Source: Eubacteriaceae bacterium | GTDB lineage: Bacteria > Bacillota > Clostridia > Eubacteriales > Anaerofustaceae | Direction of reading: 5' to 3' | DNA: 54,113 nucleotides | Assembly (NCBI GenBank): GCA_009782875.1 | Contig: WRIE01000013.1 | Coordinates: 1-54,113, forward strand | Shown here: piece after piece, positions 32,637-42,647 of the stretch | How positions within the stretch are numbered: position 1 is the first letter of the stretch | Layout: each line of letters opens with the position of its first letter | Translations under genes and position numbers: made by a program | Notes under the pieces: model-generated | What the model saw: the letters and a program-made list of their open reading frames with translations, nothing else | What the model was told of the DNA's origin: nothing | Database searches by the model: none

Positions 32637-35576
32637 ATGCACAAAAATAAAACCACAACAGCGATAGCCCTGTTATCCTGCAGTGTGCTCGGTATTGTGC
32701 TTATGCTCTTCGCGGGGCCAAGAAAACTGCCTGACAGTATTGTGGTCAATGAAGTGCTGCTTGATAATGGCAGCGTTTTTATGGGGGCAAACAAAGAATA
32801 CTATACATGGGTTGAGCTGAAGAACACAACCAGCTCGCCTGCAAGCCTTGCCGGCTGTTATTTGAGCGACAGCCCAAGAAGCTCCAACCGGCATGCATTC
32901 GGCGATATAATGTTAGGGCCGGGAGATATCCTGCTGGTTTATGGCTCTGGCTTGGGCAGCCAAGGCCCTGCCGGCGAAGTGCATACAACTTTTAGGATCA
33001 CTTCAAAAACAAAGCAGATACTTTTGTATGGGCCTTCTGGCAAACTGATATCAAAGCTATACTTGCCAAAAGTCCCAAAAGACATTTCATATGGCCGCTC
33101 TTCAAATGGCATTACAGGTTTTTTTCTTGATACTACGCCAGGATATGAGAACTCAGCCCAGCAATTCGCATCGATAGCCAAAATTGGCAAGGCGGCGACA
33201 GGGGAGTCGCCAATAGTCATCAATGAGATAGCTCCCAAAAGACAAAATGCAATTTACGATGAGCGCGGGATTTTCCCTGACTATATCGAGCTTTACAACC
33301 GCTCAGACGAGGACATTGACCTTGAAGGCTACTTCTTGGCAGACAGGGACAGGACTGCTGCAAAATACAGGCTGAAAAAGATGGTCGTGCCCGCAAACGG
33401 GTACCTGCTCTTGTTCGCCTCCGGCTACACTGAATCGACCAACGAGGCGTATATACACCTCCCTTTCAAAATAGCCCCTGGGGAGACAGTCGCGCTGTTT
33501 ATGCCTGATGGAAGCTTAGTGGACTCAGTCGTAGCCCCTGCCACCTCGCCCAATGTCACATTTGGGAGGAGTTTAGACGACCCGAACAAATGGGTGTTCT
33601 CCGCATATCCCACACCGGGGGCAGAAAACTCCCCCCATGGGTTTGACACAAACCAGGAAGCGGAGAAGTACAAAAACTCCCCTCTTGTCATTAGCGAGGT
33701 ACTGCCCTCCAATACCAGCTATATGGAAACCCCAAGCGGGGATTTTGAGGACTTGATAGAAATCCACAACCGCTCAGATGCTGATATCAGCCTGGGCGGC
33801 TGGTTTTTAAGCGACACAAGCAAGGACTACCATATTTGGGCCTTTCCAAACGACTTGGTGTTGGAAGCGGGCGGGTATTTGGTTGTCATGGCCAGCGGCA
33901 AGGACGGCTACGACTCTGCAGGCAACTTGCATGCTGCCTTCAAATTAAGAAAAGACAACGAAAAGGTCTATTTGTCAAATGGGCCAATGATCGCAGATTT
34001 GATTCAATATGGAAAGATGAGGAACAACATCTCTTTTGGGCTGGCAGACCCTGATGACAGGACCAGCTTGGTCTACTTCGCGGAACCAACGCTTGGGAAA
34101 GCCAATGACACAGCTGAAACTTACATCGGTTTTGCCTTGCCGGTTGAAGCATCCCGCAAAAGCGGAGTCTATGACTCCCCATTTTCCATTGAGCTCTCAT
34201 GCGCCCAATCATCAAACGAGATCCACTATACCATTGACGCATCCAAGCCGGATAAAAACTCGCCATTGTACACAAGCCCTATCCAAATTGAAAAAAACAC
34301 GACAATACGGGCTGCCTCTTTCAGGGAAGGCTCGCTGCCCTCTGATGACACCGTCGCCACTTATGTCTTTGACAAAGACACCCATGGCTTTCCTGTTTTT
34401 TTCCTTACAGCTGACAATAGCGATCTATTTGGCAATTCTGGCGTATACCACGCGCCCATCGGGTCGCGCTTTAGGGTGCCGGGCCACATTGAGCTTGTTG
34501 AAGAAAATGGCGGGGGCTTCTCCGAGGATATAATGTTTCGCAGGCACGGAACCATGTCAGCCTTGAACCCGCAAAAGTCTTTTGCGCTTTATTTCCGGGA
34601 AAGGGCAGGGAAAACTTCCTTGACCTATGATTTGTTCCCCGGCGACTCGTACAAGGTCACAAACTTCCGCTCATTTCTTTTGCGCACCAGCGGCAATGAT
34701 TGGGCCGACTTAAAATGCAAAGACGCTTTTGCCACTACTTTTGCCCGCGACAGCGGCATGAAGGTGCAAATACAGGCCAACAGGCCTGCAATAGTGTATG
34801 TCAACGGGCAATACTGGGGAATGTATAACATCAGAGACCAGGCAAACGAGCATTATCTGGCATCCCACTATGGGGCTGACCCAGACAATGTCGATATCAT
34901 CAGTTTTGGCCATGGCATCCACGAGGGAGACTACAACGAATACAACAAACTCTTGGATTTTGTGCAAAACAGGAATTTAAACGACCCGGATGTTTACAGG
35001 CAACTCGAGTCGATGATGGATATCGACAATTATATCGACACCAGTTTATGCCATATCTATTATGGCAATTTCGACACAGTGAACTTCAAATGGTGGAGGG
35101 AGCGCACAGAAGGCGCCAAATGGCAATGGATATTGTATGACTTGGACTATGCCTTCTATCTCCCAAACCAAAACAACCTTGCGCTATTGACTGACCCCCA
35201 GGGCCATGGAGTAGACAAGCTGTTTTCGTCAGATCTGATCTACAATCTGATGAAATCCACAGCATTCAGGGAACGTTTTCTAGAGAGGATAGGGATGTTT
35301 TGGGACAGCGCCTTTGACAGCGACAAGATACTGGCCAGCTTCCAAGCAGCCTATGACAAAAGGAAGGCAGAACTGCCTGACAATTTCAAACGGTGGGATA
35401 TCACCCAAAAGCACCATGCGGCAGAAGTCGCCGAGTTTGACGACTTTTTAAGGCGCAGGCCAGAGCTGTTCAAAACCCATGTGAAAAACTATTTCAAACT
35501 GTCCAGTGAAGAAGTGGAGAGGCTGATGCCAAAACAAAACATTACACACCCCAAGCTAGAAGCTATAACGTGGTGA
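32637..35576 (+). CDS. CotH kinase family protein with three lamin-tail domains
   Basis: 979 residues. One N-terminal membrane anchor or signal (about 8-27), then three lamin-tail domains beginning near residues 33 (VVNEVLLDNGS), 190 (SPIVINEIAP) and 347 (SPLVISEVLPSN). A chitobiase/hexosaminidase C-terminal-type beta domain follows at about 510-580 (IHYTIDASKPDKNSP), then a CotH kinase domain (about 584-930) with SFLLRTSGNDW and WQWILYDLDYAF, the likely metal-binding Asp pair. CotH of Bacillus phosphorylates spore-coat proteins. The exported architecture suggests an envelope or spore-surface protein. Confidence 0.9.
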   Translation: MHKNKTTTAIALLSCSVLGIVLMLFAGPRKLPDSIVVNEVLLDNGSVFMGANKEYYTWVELKNTTSSPASLAGCYLSDSPRSSNRHAFGDIMLGPGDILLVYGSGLGSQGPAGEVHTTFRITSKTKQILLYGPSGKLISKLYLPKVPKDISYGRSSNGITGFFLDTTPGYENSAQQFASIAKIGKAATGESPIVINEIAPKRQNAIYDERGIFPDYIELYNRSDEDIDLEGYFLADRDRTAAKYRLKKMVVPANGYLLLFASGYTESTNEAYIHLPFKIAPGETVALFMPDGSLVDSVVAPATSPNVTFGRSLDDPNKWVFSAYPTPGAENSPHGFDTNQEAEKYKNSPLVISEVLPSNTSYMETPSGDFEDLIEIHNRSDADISLGGWFLSDTSKDYHIWAFPNDLVLEAGGYLVVMASGKDGYDSAGNLHAAFKLRKDNEKVYLSNGPMIADLIQYGKMRNNISFGLADPDDRTSLVYFAEPTLGKANDTAETYIGFALPVEASRKSGVYDSPFSIELSCAQSSNEIHYTIDASKPDKNSPLYTSPIQIEKNTTIRAASFREGSLPSDDTVATYVFDKDTHGFPVFFLTADNSDLFGNSGVYHAPIGSRFRVPGHIELVEENGGGFSEDIMFRRHGTMSALNPQKSFALYFRERAGKTSLTYDLFPGDSYKVTNFRSFLLRTSGNDWADLKCKDAFATTFARDSGMKVQIQANRPAIVYVNGQYWGMYNIRDQANEHYLASHYGADPDNVDIISFGHGIHEGDYNEYNKLLDFVQNRNLNDPDVYRQLESMMDIDNYIDTSLCHIYYGNFDTVNFKWWRERTEGAKWQWILYDLDYAFYLPNQNNLALLTDPQGHGVDKLFSSDLIYNLMKSTAFRERFLERIGMFWDSAFDSDKILASFQAAYDKRKAELPDNFKRWDITQKHHAAEVAEFDDFLRRRPELFKTHVKNYFKLSSEEVERLMPKQNITHPKLEAITW

Positions 35577-35583
35577 AAAGCTA

Positions 35584-36897
35584 ATGGGGTATTTGATTGA
35601 GGAAGTCGAATCCGGGTCTCTGGCAGAAAGCGCTGGCTTAAAGGCAGGCTTTTCAGTTTTGGCCCTCAACGGAAAGGCAGAATTCGACATCCTCGACTAT
35701 TTGGATGCGAGCGGATCAAAACTGGTGTCCATCCAAGCCGAAGACAATGGCCGGGTATTCGAGGTCACACTTGAAAATGACTTCAGCGCGCCTGTCGGGA
35801 TCGTGTTCGGCTCGCCAACAGTCGACCAAGTGCGTGCCTGCAGCAACAACTGCCAATTTTGTTTCATAGCCCAATTGCCCAAGGGGCTGAGGGAGGGTCT
35901 TTACTTCAAGGATGACGATTATAGATTGTCATTTATCCAAGGCAACTATGTGACGCTGACAAACGCGTCTAGTCCAGACCTGAGGCGCATAATTGACCTG
36001 GGCCTCTCACCTGTGAATGTATCTGTGCATTGCATTGACCCGCAGATCCGCAGCTTGCTTATGGGAAATAAAAATGCGGGCTTGATCGCAAGCCAGATAG
36101 ATGAGCTAGCCTCGGCTGGCATCATGCTGAATATCCAGCTTGTTTTGTGCCATGGCATTAATGATGGCGAAATTCTGCACTCGACACTTGATTGGATGCT
36201 AGGGCGCATAGACTCCATTGAGAGCCTGTCTTGCGTTCCAGTGCGCCTTGGCCAGCCAACGGGCGATTTGGGCATGGGCGCGCGTTTTTCCGCAGCCGGC
36301 GCTATGGCTGTAATAGAAGCGATTAATAAATACCGGGCTTTAGCAAAGGAAAAAAACTCCCGGGGCGTCTTTTGCGCATCAGACGAATTTTACATCATAG
36401 CAGGGGAAGATTTCCCGCAAGACAGCTATTACGAAGCCTATAGCCAGTATGAGAACGGGGTGGGCATGGCGCGCTCGTTTATAGACGATTTTGAATTCTG
36501 TTTGGAAAACTTGGCTGCCCCGATGCCGCAAGCTTATGCCCATGTCGCGACAGGGGCGTTTGGCGCATCCTTTATGCCGGATTTGTTTAGCAAGCTTTGG
36601 AAAGCAAGCTCAAATAAGGTAAAATTTGAAACAGTGTGTGTACAAAATGATTTTTTTGGAAATGATGTTGGCGCAAGCGGCCTGATGTGCCTTGATGATA
36701 TTCTAAAAGCAACCCGTGCAGCCAGGAATATAAATGAGTTGGTTATTCCATCCAACACATTAAACGCTGATGGTTTTTTCCTTGACGGGCCATCTTTCGG
36801 GGATGCCTTATCCATTTTTTGCCGCATGGGCATTCGCTTGTGGCGCGCGTCAAATGCGGAAGAGCTTTTTAAGATAGCACGAAAGATCAGTGGCTAA
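35584..36897 (+). CDS. DUF512 / PDZ radical-SAM-like protein
   Basis: 437 residues. An N-terminal PDZ-like segment (about 2-70; EVESGSLAESAGLKAGFSVL) is followed by a radical-SAM-like barrel with C-S-N-N-C-Q-F-C (about residue 87), a CxxxCxxC cluster motif, and a C-terminal DUF512 domain with HVATGAFGASFMPDL. Members are widespread in Clostridia next to der, and their substrate is unknown. It begins 8 bp after the CotH gene, and der follows after a 486-bp gap. Confidence 0.9.
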   Translation: MGYLIEEVESGSLAESAGLKAGFSVLALNGKAEFDILDYLDASGSKLVSIQAEDNGRVFEVTLENDFSAPVGIVFGSPTVDQVRACSNNCQFCFIAQLPKGLREGLYFKDDDYRLSFIQGNYVTLTNASSPDLRRIIDLGLSPVNVSVHCIDPQIRSLLMGNKNAGLIASQIDELASAGIMLNIQLVLCHGINDGEILHSTLDWMLGRIDSIESLSCVPVRLGQPTGDLGMGARFSAAGAMAVIEAINKYRALAKEKNSRGVFCASDEFYIIAGEDFPQDSYYEAYSQYENGVGMARSFIDDFEFCLENLAAPMPQAYAHVATGAFGASFMPDLFSKLWKASSNKVKFETVCVQNDFFGNDVGASGLMCLDDILKATRAARNINELVIPSNTLNADGFFLDGPSFGDALSIFCRMGIRLWRASNAEELFKIARKISG

Positions 36898-37383
36898 TGG
36901 GCCGATAAGGCAGGGATTGGTTGGGGATTTGGTGTGCATCTGGAACTGTCGCGCAAACACGAGAAGAGAATAAAGAAAGGGATATGTCAAAACAAGCAAT
37001 GTTGCAAAACTCGAACAAGGCTAATCCACAAAAGCACCGAAAAGAGTGGCTAAGCCATATCCGCCAAGTGAGCAACAAAGATAGTGAAAACCAAGCCAAC
37101 CGGATTGTTAAGGATGGCCTAGATTCCAATAGCATGATGAAAAAACGCCTGCAAAGCTGGTGGCCAACAAGAGTTCGGCACTTCTAGGGGCTGCCAAGCG
37201 AGCTCCAATATAGCGCCTTGCACTTGAGGCCAGCAATATCCACCTTTGAGAAATTGCTGGCATGTGCCGTGAGGTTTTGAAGAAATTAAAACCTCACGGC
37301 AAAACCGGGCGAGATGGACAAGAAGCAGGCTTTCGCAGGCTTGTTAAAGAGTTATTAAGTTTTGACAACGGAAAAGAATAAAA
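36898..37383. other. Spacer between the DUF512 gene and der; possible small basic ORF
   Basis: An open frame from ATG 36984 to 37187 would give a 67-residue basic protein (MSKQAMLQNSNKANPQKHRK), but AAAGGG is only 2 bases from the ATG and no homologue is recognised. A perfect hairpin at 37266-37300 is listed separately. Confidence 0.35.
37266..37300. repeat. Perfect 13-bp hairpin without a T tract
   Basis: GCCGTGAGGTTTT (37266-37278) and AAAACCTCACGGC (37288-37300) with a 9-base loop. Neither strand has a run of T directly after the stem, so it is not a standard terminator. It could be a repeat-element end, an operator or a processed RNA hairpin. Confidence 0.6.
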
Positions 37384-38703
37384 TTGGCTAAACCATATAT
37401 CGCTCTTGTAGGGCGCCCAAACACAGGGAAATCAACCTTGTTCAACAGGCTTGCCAAGAGCAGGATTTCAATAGTCGACAACAAGCCCGGAGTGACCAGG
37501 GACCGTATAATCGCGGAGGCAGAATGGCTCGGCAACTATTTTTTCATCATTGACACTGGGGGCATAGAGCTTGATTCGAAAGACGAAATACCGGTCCAAA
37601 TGAAACGCCAGGCTCAGCTGGCTATTGATATGGCAGACGTTGTCGTGTTTATTGTTGACAGCCGCTCAGGGCTTCTTACAGGGGATATCGAGATAGCCGA
37701 AATGATCAGGCGCAGGGCAAAGTCTTTTGTTCTTGCAGTCAATAAAATCGACGACCCGACTTCACGCATCCGCGCAAGTGAATTCTATGCGCTATCCTTG
37801 GGCGAGCCATATCCCATCTCAGCAGAGCACGGGCTGGGGATTGGAGATTTGCTTGACGCGGTATTGAAAAAATGCCCGCCAAACACCCTTGGCGAAGGCG
37901 CAGAGAATATAAAAAGCATAGCTGTGGTGGGCAAGCCAAATGTGGGCAAATCCACACTAGTCAACACCCTTGCAGGGGAGGAGAGGATGATCGTCTCCAA
38001 CATCCCCGGGACAACCAGGGACGCAGTAGACTCGTTTTTCACCTACCATGGCGAGCAATACAAGATTATTGACACAGCAGGATTAAAAAAACGTAGCCGC
38101 ATATATGGCAACATCGAATTCTACGCGTCAGTGCGGGCGGCCAAGGCAATAGAGTCGTCAGATGTGTGCCTTTTGATGATAGATGCCCAGCAAGGAGTCA
38201 CTGAACAAGACACAAAGATCGCCTCAATGGTCGCTTCCCAGCAAAAGGCGCTGGTAATCGTTATGAACAAGTGGGATTTGGTTGAAAAGCAAACCAACAC
38301 TATGGCAAAAATGGGCCAAGACACACTTAGGGCGCTGCACTTTGTCTCTTATGCCCAGGTCGTGTTCATCTCTGCGATCGAAAAACGGAGGCTGGACAAG
38401 CTGATGCCGGCTGTGAACGCTGCATTGCAAGAGTACTCAAAACGGGTCAATACGGGATTGTTGAATGACGCGCTGTCAAAGGCACATGCAATGTCTCCGC
38501 CGCCTTCAAAGAAAGGCAACAGGCTGCGGATTTTTTATTCGTCCCAAGTTGGCGTCAAACCGCCAACGTTTGTGTTGTTTGTCAATGACAAATCTTTGGC
38601 ATCCACATCCTACACTAGATATCTTGAAGGGAAGATCCGCTCTGCTTTTGGTTTTTCTGGATCGCCCATCAAGATCACATACAAAAACAGGGGAGAGAAT
38701 TAA
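37384..38703 (+). CDS. der: Ribosome-associated GTPase Der (EngA)
   Basis: 439 residues from TTG 37384 (AKPYIALVGRPNTGKSTLFN). Two tandem GTPase domains: GRPNTGKS near residue 10 and GKPNVGKS near residue 184, each with its switch and N-K-x-D motifs (AVNKIDD, VMNKWDL). A KH-like C-terminal domain starts about residue 355. It is essential for 50S subunit maturation. The Shine-Dalgarno is weak (GGAAAAG). It overlaps nothing, and rqcH starts one base after its stop. Confidence 0.96.
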   Translation: MAKPYIALVGRPNTGKSTLFNRLAKSRISIVDNKPGVTRDRIIAEAEWLGNYFFIIDTGGIELDSKDEIPVQMKRQAQLAIDMADVVVFIVDSRSGLLTGDIEIAEMIRRRAKSFVLAVNKIDDPTSRIRASEFYALSLGEPYPISAEHGLGIGDLLDAVLKKCPPNTLGEGAENIKSIAVVGKPNVGKSTLVNTLAGEERMIVSNIPGTTRDAVDSFFTYHGEQYKIIDTAGLKKRSRIYGNIEFYASVRAAKAIESSDVCLLMIDAQQGVTEQDTKIASMVASQQKALVIVMNKWDLVEKQTNTMAKMGQDTLRALHFVSYAQVVFISAIEKRRLDKLMPAVNAALQEYSKRVNTGLLNDALSKAHAMSPPPSKKGNRLRIFYSSQVGVKPPTFVLFVNDKSLASTSYTRYLEGKIRSAFGFSGSPIKITYKNRGEN

Positions 38704-38704
38704 G

Positions 38705-40414
38705 ATGCCATATGACGGCCTGGCAACATGGGCTATATCAAAAGAGCTTTCAGGGCTCTTGACCGGATCAAAAATAATCAAGATACACCAGCCTTTGCCA
38801 ACAGAGGCAAACATTTTATTCTCCAACAGAGGGCAAAACATGCTAGCAATCAGCATTGACCCATCTAATGCCCGGGCGCATTTAAGCTCCCTAAAACAGG
38901 ACAACCCGGCAAATGCGCCGGGGTTTTGTATGTCGCTTAGAAAGAGGCTGTTGGGGGGCTTGGTCAAGAAAGTCTCCCAAGTGGGATTTGACAGGATTAT
39001 CGAGATCCAAGTGGAATCGCTGGCAGAAGGCGGGGTATTAGCCCGATACGCCTTGATGGTGGAGATAATGGGAAGGCATTCGAACCTGGTGCTAGTGGAT
39101 TCGCAATCGGGCATGATAGTCGACTCGATGAAGCGGGTGCCTCACGAGAAGAGCTCGGTGCGCCCGATATTGCCAGGTTTGGCATACTTTGCGCCGCCAA
39201 ACCCAAAACTCGACCCGTTCTCTTTCGGGATTAAAGAAGCTGCCATGATGATGGGCTTTTCAGGGGAGCAAGACTGCGCCAAGCTGCTCTCGAGTGTCTT
39301 TTCTGGAGTTTCGAGGCAGCTGGGCGGCGAGCTGAGTTTGTCATGGGTGGACCAGGATGATTTCCAAGAGGGCGCAAAAATAGTGCAAAGCTACTTTGCG
39401 TCAATTGAGCCTAGCCCAGGCGTCTATATGCAAAATGGGATAGCCAAGGATTTTTCTGCAGTAAAGTACAGCATCGCTGGCGCTGAGTTCGTACCGTCCG
39501 CCTCGGCTAATGAGGCTGCAGACGACTTCTATAAAGAGAAGACAAAAAACAAAGTCGTTAGCGTCCGCCATTCAGAACTTATAAAAAAACTCAACAACGC
39601 CATATCCCGCGAGAAGAGAAAGCTGGATATCCGCAAAAAAGAATATGAGGCGGCTTTGGGCTTTGAAGAGCATAATATGCGCGGCAACCTGCTGATCTCA
39701 AATCTGGGATCATTCAAAAAAGGAGACGCCTATGTGGATGTGGAAGATTATTACGGTTTTTTCGTCCCCATGGGGGAGATAGCCAGAATCCCTGTCCAAC
39801 CAAATCTGTCGCCTTCACAAAACGCCCAGCGTTGTTTCAAACTCTACAACAAGGCCAAAACAGCACTTGCGGTGTTGAATGGGCTGATTGAGGATTGCGA
39901 AAACGAGATTTACTTTTTGTCCAGCCAAGCTTACTATCTCTCGCAAGCAGCAAATTTGGCAGAGGCTGAGGAACTGATAAGCGACTTGGAAAAACATGGG
40001 CTGGTAAAAACGAAAAAGCAGCAAAAAAAACAGCAAAAAAAACAATCGCTTTCGCCCCTGCCAATCCTCCATGAGACTTCTGATGGTTTTACCATGCTCA
40101 TCGGCCGCAATGACAGGCAAAACGAGCAGCTTGCGCTTAGAGATGCCTCAAAAGACGACATATGGCTCCATGCCAAAAACCTGCCTGGATCCCACGTGCT
40201 TCTAAAAACAATCCATGGGACAGCAAGCGAGCAAGCGATAACTGAAGCTGCCGAAGCGGCTGCCCACTATTCATCGGCGCGGGATGACAGCCAGGTGGCT
40301 GTTGACTATACCCAAGCCAAAAATTTGCGCAAGCCACCTGCATCTGCCAGGGGAAAAGTAATTTACCATGTCTACAAAACCGCTTATGTGAAGCCGCAAA
40401 AACCGCAAAACTAA
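38705..40414 (+). CDS. rqcH: Rqc2-like NFACT protein RqcH (fibronectin-binding-like family)
   Basis: 569 residues from ATG 38705 after AGGGGAGAG; the frame extended to 38465 overlaps der and is rejected. NFACT-N (about 1-220), helix-hairpin and coiled-coil middle (about 280-430, with KLNNAISREKRKLDIRKKEY), and NFACT-R with DDIWLHAKNLPGSHVLLKT near residue 482, including the conserved D-x-W-x-H. RqcH adds alanine tails to stalled nascent chains on 50S subunits. Older names call it FbpA. Located directly after der. Confidence 0.92.
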   Translation: MPYDGLATWAISKELSGLLTGSKIIKIHQPLPTEANILFSNRGQNMLAISIDPSNARAHLSSLKQDNPANAPGFCMSLRKRLLGGLVKKVSQVGFDRIIEIQVESLAEGGVLARYALMVEIMGRHSNLVLVDSQSGMIVDSMKRVPHEKSSVRPILPGLAYFAPPNPKLDPFSFGIKEAAMMMGFSGEQDCAKLLSSVFSGVSRQLGGELSLSWVDQDDFQEGAKIVQSYFASIEPSPGVYMQNGIAKDFSAVKYSIAGAEFVPSASANEAADDFYKEKTKNKVVSVRHSELIKKLNNAISREKRKLDIRKKEYEAALGFEEHNMRGNLLISNLGSFKKGDAYVDVEDYYGFFVPMGEIARIPVQPNLSPSQNAQRCFKLYNKAKTALAVLNGLIEDCENEIYFLSSQAYYLSQAANLAEAEELISDLEKHGLVKTKKQQKKQQKKQSLSPLPILHETSDGFTMLIGRNDRQNEQLALRDASKDDIWLHAKNLPGSHVLLKTIHGTASEQAITEAAEAAAHYSSARDDSQVAVDYTQAKNLRKPPASARGKVIYHVYKTAYVKPQKPQN

Positions 40415-40432
40415 ACTGGCGCCAAAAGCAGC

Positions 40433-40467
40433 AAAGGCAGGCAAAAGGAATTATTATGCCTGCCTTT
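40433..40467 (+). terminator. Hairpin after rqcH, weak intrinsic terminator
   Basis: AAAGGCAGGCA (40433-40443) pairs with TGCCTGCCTTT (40457-40467), an 11-bp stem. The following sequence is GAGTATAATC, so the T tract is inside the stem only. Confidence 0.55.
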
Positions 40468-40515
40468 GAGTATAATCATAATAACCATATGGCCGGGCCA
40501 AGGACACGCAAAAGA

Positions 40516-40545
40516 AACTAAAAAAGGGCGGAAGAACCGCCCTTT
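40516..40545 (-). terminator. Intrinsic terminator of spoIVA
   Basis: On the - strand AAAGGGCGG and CCGCCCTTT (40537-40545 with 40523-40531) form a 9-bp stem with a 5-base loop, continued by TTTTAGTTT. Confidence 0.85.
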
Positions 40546-40557
40546 ATGTAAAGTCGC

Positions 40558-42030
40558 CTATAGCCAAAATATGAACAAGCCGCCTTTTTTATTGTTTGAG
40601 ACCCGGTCAACCACTTTGATGATCCTGTTCTTTGTGTCGTCATTTATTGACGACAGCTTTTGCACAATATTGTCAGTAAGCATGTCTGAAAGCTTCCTGC
40701 CGAATATTTCGGTTTGCCATAGTTCTTGTTGGGAACCTTCATATTGGGCAAGAATCCTGTTGTAGAAATTCTCGCACTCGGCTTCCGACCCAATTGACGG
40801 GGAAATCTCCGACTCGATTTCGCTCGACAGGATATGCAGCGCAGTTGCGTCAGCTTTGAGCTTTATGCCATACTTTCCAGCCTCGTTGGTCATTTCAGGC
40901 TCTGAGAGCCTTAGGTCCTCGAAGGTCGGGTACACAATGCCATATCCTGTGGCGTAAGCAGTAGAAAGCGCGCCGTTAAACCGGTCGTATTTTTTCTTTG
41001 TCTGCAGCAGCTCTGTAAGCATCGAGAAAAGATCCGTCTCGTTTTTGAGGTTGATATCGTTCTCTTCGCTCATGATCTTATAGAAAACTGTATTATCAAT
41101 AGCTATCTCAGTTGAGATGTGGCCGCAGCTCAAGTCGACTGAAACCACATTCGGCGAAAAGTTTTCGTTTGTGTTTGCCGCCAAGCCGTCTTTGACTGAG
41201 CGTATCCTGCTTTCGACGCAAGACATGTAGTCAATAAACTCTTCAATCTGTGTCATCAACCAATGCTCCCTGGTCAAGTTGGCAGCCCATTTTGGAATTT
41301 TAAAGCTGATTTCCTCTACCGGGAATTCGAGCAGCACTGTTTGCATAATCTCGTCAATGTCAGGAATAGTCAGCTCCATGGCGTTAAGGGTTATTACTGG
41401 AGTCGCATACTTTTCTTTGAGCTCGCCAGCAAGCTTGACTGTTGTCGCCGCTTTTGGGGCAGTTGAGTTCAGCACTATGACAAATGGTTTCCCAAGCCTT
41501 TTCAGCTCTGAAATTACCCGTTCTTCAGCTGCGATGTAATCCTCGCGGGGGATGTCTGTAATGCTACCATCTGTGGCCATGACTATGCCGATGGTTGAAT
41601 GCTCGCTTATGACTTTTTTTGTCCCCATCTCCGCAGCTTTCTCAAAGGGCATTGCAGTTGCGCTCCATGGGGTGTTGACCATTCTTGGCTGGCCATCTTC
41701 CTCAGCGCCCAACGCTCCGGGGATTATGTAGCCTACACAGTCAATTAGCCTCAAAGAGAGCTCTGTGTTTTCGAAAAGCCGTATATTGACAGCTTCATTT
41801 GGCACGAATTTTGGCTCGCAAGTCATGATTGTCTTGCCTGAGCCGCTCTGTGGCAACTCATCAATAGCCCTTTCCCTCTTAAAACGGTTGGAAATATTAG
41901 GAATGACTAGCTGTTCCATAAAGTTTTTTATGAATGTCGATTTGCCAGTCCTGACAGCGCCGACGATTCCAATATATATTTCTCCGTTAGTTCTGGCTTT
42001 GATGTCATTGTAGACGTTGTACTGGTCCAT
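40558..42030 (-). CDS. spoIVA: Stage IV sporulation protein A (spore coat morphogenetic ATPase)
   Basis: 490 residues from ATG 42030 (MDQYNVYNDIKARTNGEIYI), with GGGGAGG just upstream; an ORF starting at 42069 is 13 codons longer and unsupported. Length matches B. subtilis SpoIVA (492). Walker A GAVRTGKSTFIKNF near residue 25, and the conserved C-terminal end GGLFIFWL that anchors it at the forespore via SpoVM. SpoIVA hydrolyses ATP to polymerise the basement layer of the coat. Its presence is direct evidence for an endospore former. Transcribed opposite to its neighbours from its own sigma-E-like promoter. Confidence 0.96.
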   Translation of the reverse strand: MDQYNVYNDIKARTNGEIYIGIVGAVRTGKSTFIKNFMEQLVIPNISNRFKRERAIDELPQSGSGKTIMTCEPKFVPNEAVNIRLFENTELSLRLIDCVGYIIPGALGAEEDGQPRMVNTPWSATAMPFEKAAEMGTKKVISEHSTIGIVMATDGSITDIPREDYIAAEERVISELKRLGKPFVIVLNSTAPKAATTVKLAGELKEKYATPVITLNAMELTIPDIDEIMQTVLLEFPVEEISFKIPKWAANLTREHWLMTQIEEFIDYMSCVESRIRSVKDGLAANTNENFSPNVVSVDLSCGHISTEIAIDNTVFYKIMSEENDINLKNETDLFSMLTELLQTKKKYDRFNGALSTAYATGYGIVYPTFEDLRLSEPEMTNEAGKYGIKLKADATALHILSSEIESEISPSIGSEAECENFYNRILAQYEGSQQELWQTEIFGRKLSDMLTDNIVQKLSSINDDTKNRIIKVVDRVSNNKKGGLFIFWL

Positions 42031-42058
42031 TTGTAACCTCCCCGCGTTAGCTGTACTA

Positions 42059-42087
42059 TATTTATGCATGCAAGTTTTCCATTATGA
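42059..42087 (-). promoter_or_regulatory. Candidate sigma-E promoter of spoIVA
   Basis: On the - strand TCATAAT (42081-42087), a 14-bp spacer and CATAAATA (42059-42066) resemble the sigma-E pattern (-35 ATATT-like, -10 CATACAnT). Start would be near 42051, 20 bases before the ATG region. spoIVA is sigma-E dependent in B. subtilis, which fits. Confidence 0.5.
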
Positions 42088-42647
42088 TAGTTTTAAAACT
42101 GTGGTTTTATATCAAAGCGCCACTAAAATGCGCTGTTTGCTACTATATATGCGCATCAAGACATGCACATTCAAAAAAACTCGAGATTTTAAGCTGAAAA
42201 TGCTATTTTTAAAGCGAACTGATGAAAAAAAGACTTACAATAGGACTTAAAGTGAAAAATAGGCAATGGGGAAAATCGAGCTGTGATTGCAAGAATGCCT
42301 TTATGGCATGCCTTAGTAGATTCCGGTTTGATAGACCTGAATGGCTGCATCAACTGGAAGAATGCATTGAACTAAATTCGATGCAAAATAAGCAAAGCTT
42401 GAACCAAAAGATTTCCCTCAACCACAGGTATGCATTTAGCTGTGCCCTGTATAGTGCCAATTGCCTATGGCTATACAGGGCCATGCGACAACTGCCATAA
42501 TACTGTTTAGTGGTTATATGCAAATGAACGTTGTCCAAGTCGTGGCAATGAAGGCAATCCCCTTAAATCGCATCACTGGCGCCGCCACTCGGGCAACTAA
42601 AGCAATATTGGTAAAACAACTTATAGAAAAACCAAAGGAAGGCTTAA
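42088..42647. other. Spacer between divergent spoIVA and radical-SAM genes
   Basis: One open frame (42222-42500, 92 codons) has no family resemblance and is doubtful. A perfect inverted repeat GCCCTGTATAG (42444-42454) / CTATACAGGGC (42471-42481) with a 16-base loop lies within it; there is no T tract. GGAAGG before 42648 is the next gene's Shine-Dalgarno. Confidence 0.45.
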
